DNA of 19,668 nt, taken from Citrobacter freundii (GTDB lineage Bacteria > Bacteroidota > Bacteroidia > Chitinophagales > Chitinophagaceae). Position numbers and translations under genes: made by a program. Shown piece by piece: positions 15,267 to 19,668 of the stretch (within the stretch, counting starts at the first letter, position 1; the number at the start of each line of letters is the position of its first letter). The notes under the pieces were generated by a model. It was not told where the DNA came from and made no database searches. It saw nothing but the letters and a program-made list of their open reading frames with translations. The stretch covers positions 1 through 19,668 of the forward strand of contig QFQQ01000096.1 in assembly GCA_003243445.1 (NCBI GenBank). Reading direction: 5' to 3'.

Positions 15267-15287
15267 CAAAAATAGAGCAAAATTGCT
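15267..15287 (-). promoter_or_regulatory. Promoter and palindrome of the AAA_14 ATPase gene
   Basis: Read on the minus strand, TATTTTTG (15267-15274) is a perfect TAnnTTTG -7 box 19 nt before the ATG at 15247. Immediately upstream of it is the palindrome AGCAA-AA-TTGCT (15276-15287), which could be an operator. No clear -33 TTG is visible. Confidence 0.5.
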
Positions 15288-15526
15288 TTTTTGAAAGAGC
15301 ATTTTTGATTTTATGTTTCTAAGATGCTTATTTGCAGGTAGTTATTAGCGGTTAGATTTTCAGGTAACTGGTGACTTTGTCTATTTTGACGTTCCTTTCT
15401 CGGGATTTCGTTTTCCTGTTCTTTACTGCATCATCGTTATATAGTAAATGATGACTTCTTGAGTTGTAAGTACAATTACAGAAATATCCGATCCGGGGAA
15501 AGTTGTAAGTATGTTTACAATCCTGT
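15288..15526. other. Non-coding stretch with TTGTAA inverted repeats
   Basis: There is no gene. The right half (about 15440-15526) is a diverged copy of 17474-17580, as both contain GTAAATGATG, ATTACAGAAAT and a GTTGTAA...TTTACAA inverted repeat (here 15503-15520, arms TTGTAAG/TTTACAA, one mismatch). A further TGTAA-N6-TTACA repeat lies at 15465-15480. The shared block is the sequence downstream of the two radC remnants. Confidence 0.6.
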
Positions 15527-15610
15527 TCAAACGAACCTCCGCCTCACCATGCTTCTCCTCTTAATCCTCTGGAAACTACTCGTATTCATCTCCATCGTCG
15601 CATGCATGAT
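15527..15610 (-). pseudogene. radC 3' remnant, copy 1
   Basis: On the minus strand this encodes MHATMEMNTSSFQRIKRR then SMVRRRFV-stop, nearly identical to the C-terminal tails of the radC copies ending at 17581 and 19232. The similarity stops sharply at about 15610, only 4 bp beyond the stop codon (15615-15617) of the nucleotidyltransferase gene. Only the last 27 or so codons remain. The junction marks an insertion or recombination breakpoint. Confidence 0.8.
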
Positions 15611-15614
15611 AATA

Positions 15615-16316
15615 TTAAGTCGGGCTTGACGACTCTTCCAGATAATGTTTCATGTCCTCCATAATTACATATACACCCCGGGATGAAGAAAAACCGGTGT
15701 GAGAGTCGATCCATTCCTGTATATGCGGATTATCAGCAAAAGCCTGAAATTCTTTTTTCAGATATTCTTTTAATGGAGAAGGTGAATCATTCATTTCCTG
15801 CCAGATGGATGCGCGGTTTTCAAGAATAAATACGATATCTTCAAAATCCTGGCTTAACCGGCCATCTCCTTCACCTCTGTTCTTAAAAGCTTCAATCTTC
15901 GACGCAATGAAATGCGGGGCATCAAATATTTTTACTGTAACCTGATCGTCGATCCGATATTCGATTGCTGTATGAAATCCATCTTTATACCACTGATTAC
16001 CGAATCCGAGGATCTTTTCATCTGTTGCCATGAGATCAACAAGCAGCCCTGACAGTTTAAACCGACCCATGAAGCCGGCCTCCATGTCGTTCTCAAATCC
16101 AGCTTTGCGGAGCTGCGCTTCAACTTCAGCATAATCCCAGTTGGTGGCTATTTCAACAAGGATATCGACATCGTCCGTTTCCCGTATGTCCCGCGCTTCG
16201 CGCAAGGCATAGAGAGACACGGTGGCTCCGCCGATAAAAACTACTTTATCCCTAAGATCTCCGAGAATTTCATGCACTGCTTTTATACGGACGATGTTTG
16301 TATGCAGATGTTTCAT
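15615..16316 (-). CDS. AbiEii-like nucleotidyltransferase
   Basis: A 233-residue predicted nucleotidyltransferase. The NTase signature is complete: FIGGATVSLYALRE (G29-G30) followed by TDDVDILVE, with D49 and D51 as the metal-binding DxD pair. A later KIFDAPHFIASKIEAFKNRG...SQDFEDIVFIL is the typical helical part of AbiEii/AbiGii-type toxins and minimal NTases (about residues 125-165). These enzymes add nucleotides to tRNA or proteins in AbiE-type toxin-antitoxin systems. It overlaps the upstream winged-helix gene by 4 nt, so the two are translationally coupled as in such systems. All visible catalytic residues are present. Its stop lies 4 bp from a radC scrap, so its 3' end is at a cassette boundary. 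Confidence 0.82.
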   Translation of the reverse strand: MKHLHTNIVRIKAVHEILGDLRDKVVFIGGATVSLYALREARDIRETDDVDILVEIATNWDYAEVEAQLRKAGFENDMEAGFMGRFKLSGLLVDLMATDEKILGFGNQWYKDGFHTAIEYRIDDQVTVKIFDAPHFIASKIEAFKNRGEGDGRLSQDFEDIVFILENRASIWQEMNDSPSPLKEYLKKEFQAFADNPHIQEWIDSHTGFSSSRGVYVIMEDMKHYLEESSSPT

Positions 16317-16831
16317 GCTAATAATTCCTTGAGTTTGGCAACAGCGATTTTCAATTCCCGGACGCGCCCAACGCGTATTACATCAAGTAGCGCCAGCATA
16401 AGATATAGTTTCTCGTCCTGCTGCGCTGCTTTTACCTGGTGCTGATAGAGAGGTTCGATAGCGAGACCCCGGACATCTCCACGTGGATCTGGCCATACAT
16501 AGGCTAATGATTCCGATTTGATCTGTTCACGCATATAGGGATGTGAATGGGCGGTATACAATCCATTTTCCATCCTGCTTGGCTCAACGGGAAATACATA
16601 ATGTAAACCGTGTTCGAGGAACTCCATTAAGTTTTGTTTATAGACAATCTTTCTCTTATCTGCATCAATCAGACCAGCCATTGAGCTTCTGTAAAGCGAT
16701 TCGGATATTTCGGAAGAGCTGATGAATAACTCTGCGGCCAGGTCTTTGTTTTGCCAGGGCTTGTCTGATTTTGCGATGATTTTAAGCAGGATGACGACAT
16801 CCTGAGGCCTCATTCCATTGTGCTTTCTCAT
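16313..16831 (-). CDS. MarR-like winged-helix regulator, putative antitoxin of the nucleotidyltransferase
   Basis: A 172-residue DNA-binding protein. The helix-turn-helix is at about residues 10-60 (GMRPQDVVILLKIIA; NKDLAAELFISSSEISESLYRSSMAGLI), followed by a family-type body (FLEHGLHYVFPVEP, TAHSHPYM, YVWPDPRGDVRGLAIEPLY) and a helical C-terminus (LLDVIRVGRVRELKIAVAKLKELL). I recall this regulator type beside AbiEii-like NTases in varied bacteria, so it probably acts as antitoxin or autorepressor. An in-frame ATG at 16927 would add 32 residues, but the family begins near MRKHNGMRP and the added region carries a 29-bp palindrome, better explained as an operator. The 4-nt overlap couples it to the NTase. 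Confidence 0.78.
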   Translation of the reverse strand: MRKHNGMRPQDVVILLKIIAKSDKPWQNKDLAAELFISSSEISESLYRSSMAGLIDADKRKIVYKQNLMEFLEHGLHYVFPVEPSRMENGLYTAHSHPYMREQIKSESLAYVWPDPRGDVRGLAIEPLYQHQVKAAQQDEKLYLMLALLDVIRVGRVRELKIAVAKLKELLA

Positions 16832-16850
16832 GCTTAAAACTACCGAATTA

Positions 16851-16879
16851 TCCTCAATTCGCAATTTGCGGATTGAGGA
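16851..16879. promoter_or_regulatory. Large palindrome upstream of the regulator (likely operator)
   Basis: Arms TCCTCAATTCGCAA (16851-16864) and TTGCGGATTGAGGA (16866-16879) are inverted with one mismatch and a 1-nt centre. On the minus strand a -33-like TTG inside this palindrome is followed after 19 nt by TAGTTTTA (near TAnnTTTG), just before the ATG at 16831. Autorepression by the winged-helix protein is the likely role. If translation begins at 16927 the palindrome lies inside the coding region. Confidence 0.6.
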
Positions 16880-16972
16880 TTTGTGTTTGGTACTGGAAAA
16901 GGGGTTTAGTAATTTCCTCATTGTCAATTATCTGCAATCCTCATCCGGCGGCCTGGTATGATAACGATATGC

Positions 16973-17278
16973 CTAATCAAGAATAAATGATCGTATCGCT
17001 GACTGAGTCGGAGATGCTATTTCTATATTGACTTCTGCTGCTTTCATGAAAGAAGTTTGATGCAATATTGGTTTGATAACCTCGAATATCTTCTCAGGAT
17101 CATCTCCGTATATAAACAAAATGCCGTCTGTATCGTCCATATTGATGGCGTGTCCATCGTAATGGCCTAATTCATCGCCGTCTATGACTGCACGTAATTT
17201 GTCTTCAAGTTCGAACAGCGGGTCGAGGTCATCTATCCCGTAGTTGAAGTTGATGATAAGAGAATTTTGAAGATTCAT
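16973..17278 (-). CDS. Small acidic protein, ferredoxin-like fold predicted, unknown function
   Basis: A 101-residue acidic soluble protein with alternating strand-helix-strand pattern: LIINFNYGIDDLDPLFELEDKLRAVI, then DELGHYDGHAINMDDTDGILFIYGDDPEKIFEVIKPIL, and a last strand AEVNIEIASP. The pattern GHYDGHxxxxDxxDGxLFxYGxDxxxxFxxIxPIL recurs in small Bacteria proteins of unknown function that I have seen near immunity genes; this is recollection, not a domain assignment. It is the first gene on its strand in the cassette, 141 bp upstream of the winged-helix regulator start. It may be a free-standing immunity-like protein. Confidence 0.7.
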   Translation of the reverse strand: MNLQNSLIINFNYGIDDLDPLFELEDKLRAVIDGDELGHYDGHAINMDDTDGILFIYGDDPEKIFEVIKPILHQTSFMKAAEVNIEIASPTQSAIRSFILD

Positions 17279-17580
17279 AACAGGATTGTTTTATGATGCG
17301 AAGCTATTATGGGAGTAAGCAAGAGCCATGAGTATAATACGTTGAGAAATGTTTTTTTAACGGAGGATTTTTAGTGATGATTTCATAAGCGAGATAAATG
17401 TGATCTGGATATGTTAGCTCTTCCTGTCGGGGTGAACAGTCACAGCATCATTTACAGTATCACCGTTGATGCCGTAAATGATGGTTTTGTTTTGAAGATT
17501 CCCAGGAGCCATAAATATGATTACAGAAATGCCAATTTTGAAGAAAGTTGTAAATACGTTTACAACTTTACAAACCCGGC
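17279..17580. other. Non-coding stretch with two inverted repeats
   Basis: There is no convincing gene; the plus-strand open frame from 17411 runs through the antisense of a radC remnant. It holds a perfect 10-bp inverted repeat CATCATTTAC/GTAAATGATG (17446-17455 and 17474-17483, 18-nt loop). It also holds the perfect palindrome at 17547-17566. The part after 17474 is a diverged copy of 15440-15526. Confidence 0.6.
17547..17566. repeat. Perfect palindrome GTTGTAAATACGTTTACAAC
   Basis: Eight-bp arms GTTGTAAA/TTTACAAC flank TACG. A one-mismatch copy is at 15503-15520, at the same distance from a radC 3' end. It is absent downstream of the radC copy at 19232. It could be an operator, a recombination site or a short hairpin terminator for radC. 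The lack of a T tract on the minus strand makes a terminator less likely. Confidence 0.6.
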
Positions 17581-17772
17581 TTACACAAACCTCCTCCTCA
17601 CCATCCGTCTCCTCTTAATCCTCCGGAAACTACTTGTATTCATCTCCATCGTTGCATGCATGATCTCTTTCCCGGGCAGCTCTCTCATCTGATCCTGCTC
17701 GGCAAAACTGTAATACCCTTCTTCCGTAATGATCACATGATCCACCACCGGCACGTTCAACTCCCGGCCCAA

Positions 17773-18097
17773 CCCCCGAGTCATGTCCCATAGCCGTCAG
17801 TTTAAGCCTGTTTTGTATTGGAGAGCATACCTAATTGAAGGTGGACGGTATTATAGGTCGTATGAAGGGTAATAAACTGGTGGAGTTTGGTAATTTCTCC
17901 TCGGATTGTCCTCTTTGCCTCCTCGAAAGGTCCTCGAAACCTCCTCGAAACGTCCTCGGGATCCGGGGAGGCAAAGACACCGATCTTAGGAGCCAATAAG
18001 GATGCAATGACGTCGCAAAGGACGGGACACCTGAACTGTGTGTAACCGTATAAAAAATCTGTCTCTGAATCTGACGGCTATGGGATCATGTCCGGGG
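17773..18097. mobile_element. MITE-like element with about 28-bp terminal inverted repeats
   Basis: A 325-bp insertion in radC copy 2. The left end (17773-17800) is CCCCCGAGTCATGT then CCCATAGCCGTCAG; the right end, inverted, is CCCCGGACATGAT then CCCATAGCCGTCAG. CAA at 17770-17772 and 18098-18100 may be a 3-bp target duplication. The interior contains an 11-bp tandem repeat (TCCTCGAAASS, 17920-17963) and open frames of about 65 residues with no recognisable transposase. It is too short to be autonomous, so it is probably a deletion derivative or MITE moved in trans. Confidence 0.72.
17920..17963. repeat. 11-bp tandem repeat inside the MITE-like element
   Basis: Three near-identical units TCCTCGAAAGG, TCCTCGAAACC and TCCTCGAAACG (17920-17952), then a decayed fourth starting TCCTCGGGAT. 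The period is exactly 11, about one helical turn. Related CTCCTCGGATTG (17898-17909) and CCGGGGAGGC (17963-17972) flank it. Confidence 0.75.
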
Positions 18098-18232
18098 CAA
18101 GCTATCAACTCCCCGCCATGGATCAGTTCGCTGCGGAGGGCGCAACAGTCCCGCAAGTGTGGATCCTCAACACTTAATTTTTTCGTGACTTCCCAGTAAT
18201 TTGCATGCATCGAACTTCATTCAAGTAACACT

Positions 18233-18601
18233 ATGACATCTATAGAATCTGACTTCACGCTTGTCCAGCAGCAACTTTGCGAAAAATATGGAGCAGACTT
18301 TCTTGCGTCTCCGTTTGACAACATTGTTGGTATTTCCCTCGATAGTTTCAAAAAGTTTGAAATGCCGGTTAACGGACTTCGCCATCCCTTAGAAATTCCG
18401 GGATACGCCGAATGGTATCTTTGGTGCGGAGAGTATTCCGATGCCGATGATTTTTTTCAGCCGATGCATCTTCATCATCTGTTGCAGCTTTGTCCGAAAG
18501 CAATACGTTATCTTGGTTTGGCGCCGGGGTGGAGGTTTTTGTTTGATAATGTTTATGAAGATGTTTGGTACGATGAGAATCTCCTCGATATCTCGGAGTG
18601 A
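18233..18601 (+). CDS. Imm33-like immunity protein (putative)
   Basis: A 122-residue soluble protein. The motif run NGLRHPLEIPG, EWYLWCGEYSDADDFFQPMHLHHL, CPKAIRYLGLAPGWRFLFDNVYEDVWYDENLL matches what I know of small proteins labelled Imm33-like immunity proteins, which protect against polymorphic toxins. No toxin is in the window, and many such genes exist as orphan immunity genes. It is followed 24 nt later by another small gene on the same strand. It reads opposite to the radC remnants and lies 70 bp from the end of copy 2. The family assignment is from memory of the pattern. Confidence 0.65.
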   Translation: MTSIESDFTLVQQQLCEKYGADFLASPFDNIVGISLDSFKKFEMPVNGLRHPLEIPGYAEWYLWCGEYSDADDFFQPMHLHHLLQLCPKAIRYLGLAPGWRFLFDNVYEDVWYDENLLDISE

Positions 18602-18625
18602 ATCTTTTTACATAATACAGGATTG

Positions 18626-19075
18626 ATGAATACGCCCCACATACAGCAAAAATTGATAGAGCTGCAAAGAACCGTCAACTCCTTTGGATATAACTACGAG
18701 ATCACTCTTGGTTTTGACGAGTTCTTACCCTGCACAACCTGGGACGAATTGTTCACAAAACTCAAGGATAACTATCCGGCAGTCGACATCCAAAAATTGC
18801 GCTTTTTACCTGCAACTGAAATGGAGTTTTGGAAGACGATTGATGAAACGCTACTGGCAGAAGGAGATCTGAAGCCAGTAGGGGTTGAGAAGGTGCGATT
18901 ACTTGTTTTTGATCTCAAGGAGGCCTTGTCTGCGCTTATTCCGCCAGCTTCTAAGTTTTATTTTAGCGATCTGCCCGACGGTATTCCCGGGTACCCTGTA
19001 TGGTGGGATTTTAGTTTTGTGATCGAGACGACGAATGGTTTTTGGTTCTTTTTATATGGCTCAGCGTCTGACTGA
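18626..19075 (+). CDS. Small protein of unknown function, possible second immunity gene
   Basis: A 149-residue acidic soluble protein. It starts with a long helix (HIQQKLIELQRTVNSFG), then FDEFLPCTTWDELFTKLKDNYP, a middle strand (VEKVRLLVFDLKEALSALIPP), and an aromatic C-terminus (KFYFSDLPDGIPGYPVWWDFSFVIETTNGFWFFLYGSASD). Such aromatic-rich ends are typical of small SMI1/immunity-type proteins, but I do not recognise the family. ATG 18626 is used; the TTG one codon earlier is not needed. It is 24 nt after the Imm33-like gene and surely co-transcribed. Confidence 0.68.
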   Translation: MNTPHIQQKLIELQRTVNSFGYNYEITLGFDEFLPCTTWDELFTKLKDNYPAVDIQKLRFLPATEMEFWKTIDETLLAEGDLKPVGVEKVRLLVFDLKEALSALIPPASKFYFSDLPDGIPGYPVWWDFSFVIETTNGFWFFLYGSASD

Positions 19076-19231
19076 GATGTTATCGCCGTGGTATGCTTAT
19101 CCTGCCATGTTAAATGAGCCGACAGTAATCATTAACCATACAGAAGACGAAACATTGCCAGCCAGATAAGGAGCTTAGTCTAAGTTATAATTAACCTGAT
19201 GAGGTAGGCATGAGAACAACAACTATTGTCA

Positions 19232-19668
19232 TCACACAAACCTCCTCCTCACCATCCTTCTCCTCTTAATCCTCCGGAAACTACTCGTATTCATCTCCAT
19301 TGTTCCCTGCATAATCTCTTTCCTCGGCAGCTCCTTCATCTGATCCTGCTCTGCAAAACTATAATACCCTTCTTCCGTAATGATCACATGATCCACTACC
19401 GGCACTTTCAACTCACGGCCCAGCCGGTTCAACTCTCCCGCCATCGATCTATCCGCTGCCGAGGGACACAGTAATCCTGCCGGATGATTATGCACCACGA
19501 TCAGCTTCACCGCCCGTTTCTGCAGCGGTGTGCTGAAGAGTTCCATCGGCTCGATGATCGCGCGGTTCACACTGCCCATGGTGACGAGTTCGATATGCAG
19601 CACTTTACCAGCAGCGTCAAGACTGATGGTCCAGACATGTTCCCGGTTGCGGTGCGGATAGGGCGTCG
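19232..19668 (-). CDS. radC: RadC-family JAB-domain protein (3' part; continues past the window edge)
   Basis: The frame is open to the window end on the minus strand (PYPHRNREHVWTISLD ... HIELVTMGSVNRAIIEPMELFSTPLQKRAVKLIVVHNHPAG), so the first part is missing here. The JAB/MPN metal motif is complete: E in REHVW, HNHPAG with two His, and the Ser-x-x-Asp in CPSAADRSM. The usual DVDHVIIT equivalent reads VPVVDHVIITEEGYYSFAEQ. A basic tail, MEMNTSSFRRIKRRRMVRRRFV, is unusual for RadC and is shared by all three copies. RadC-type proteins lack proven DNA repair roles and are frequent in mobile or hypervariable regions. This copy seems functional; the two scraps at 15527 and 17581 derive from relatives. 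Confidence 0.88.
   Translation of the reverse strand, partial: TPYPHRNREHVWTISLDAAGKVLHIELVTMGSVNRAIIEPMELFSTPLQKRAVKLIVVHNHPAGLLCPSAADRSMAGELNRLGRELKVPVVDHVIITEEGYYSFAEQDQMKELPRKEIMQGTMEMNTSSFRRIKRRRMVRRRFV

Larger units (their letters stand above)
17581..18160 (-). pseudogene. radC remnant, copy 2, interrupted by a MITE-like element
   Basis: On the minus strand, 17581-17772 encodes GRELNVPVVDHVIITEEGYYSFAEQDQMRELPGKEIMHATMEMNTSS to RRRFV-stop, almost the same as the intact copy at 19232. At 17773 the match breaks off. It resumes weakly at 18098 (CAACTCCCCGCCAT..., compare 19428-19443) and fades near 18160. The JAB/MPN active-site part (HNHPxG) is lost. Removing 17773-18100 rejoins the two parts in register with the intact gene. 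The gene is dead. Confidence 0.82.

Noticed and set aside
17411..17692. Plus-strand frame of 93 codons with a hydrophobic end
   Set aside because: Its second half is the antisense of the radC tail; the hydrophobicity comes from the Arg/Lys-rich radC codons read backwards.
17920..17963. Possible CRISPR array
   Set aside because: The 11-bp repeats are directly adjacent without spacers and lie in a MITE-like element.
17802..17996. Minus-strand frame of 64 codons in the MITE-like element (EDVSRRFRGPFEEAKRTIRGEI)
   Set aside because: It is formed by the 11-bp tandem repeat and shows no transposase motif.

Overview
The window looks like chromosomal DNA of a Bacteroidota bacterium, most likely Chitinophagaceae (Chitinophaga/Niastella-like). 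This rests on gene content (GH92 mannosidase, TolB-like-6 propeller lipoprotein, GLPGLI protein, CarboxypepD-reg/TonB-plug outer-membrane protein), Bacteroidota-type -7 boxes (TAnnTTTG) ahead of several genes, the lack of Shine-Dalgarno sequences, and moderate GC. Genus is an inference.

Region 1 (1-4.2 kb): three REP-like palindromes lead into a secreted GH92 alpha-mannosidase with an N-terminal F5/8-type carbohydrate-binding domain. An inverted-repeat element and an atypical ROK-family sugar kinase without the usual zinc motif follow. The pair suggests mannoside breakdown and sugar phosphorylation.

Region 2 (4.2-10.8 kb): an envelope gene cluster. A PAS-like/LuxR regulator precedes a small secreted four-cysteine peptide with its own promoter and a terminator. 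Then come a propeller lipoprotein, a CxxC thioredoxin-like lipoprotein, a GLPGLI protein and a large outer-membrane barrel with a TonB plug. The genes are tightly spaced and read one way. I consider this the best candidate for an under-described system: a surface module that may fold, handle or export the small disulfide peptide.

Region 3 (10.8-12.3 kb): a second inverted-repeat element whose ends match those of the first (GGCGTA...TACGCC), also starting 2 nt after a stop codon; then a periplasmic NIPSNAP protein and a small helical protein with a good promoter.

Region 4 (12.3-19.7 kb): an accessory region. It holds a decayed membrane-protein gene, an unknown lipoprotein and an AAA_14/DUF4143 ATPase. 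The last 4.2 kb contains three same-orientation copies of the 3' end of a radC gene: a 29-codon scrap, a longer copy broken by a 325-bp MITE-like element, and one copy intact up to the window edge. Between the copies sit two small cassettes: a winged-helix regulator/AbiEii-like nucleotidyltransferase pair with a small acidic protein, and two small immunity-like genes. This looks like a modular insertion hotspot built downstream of radC.
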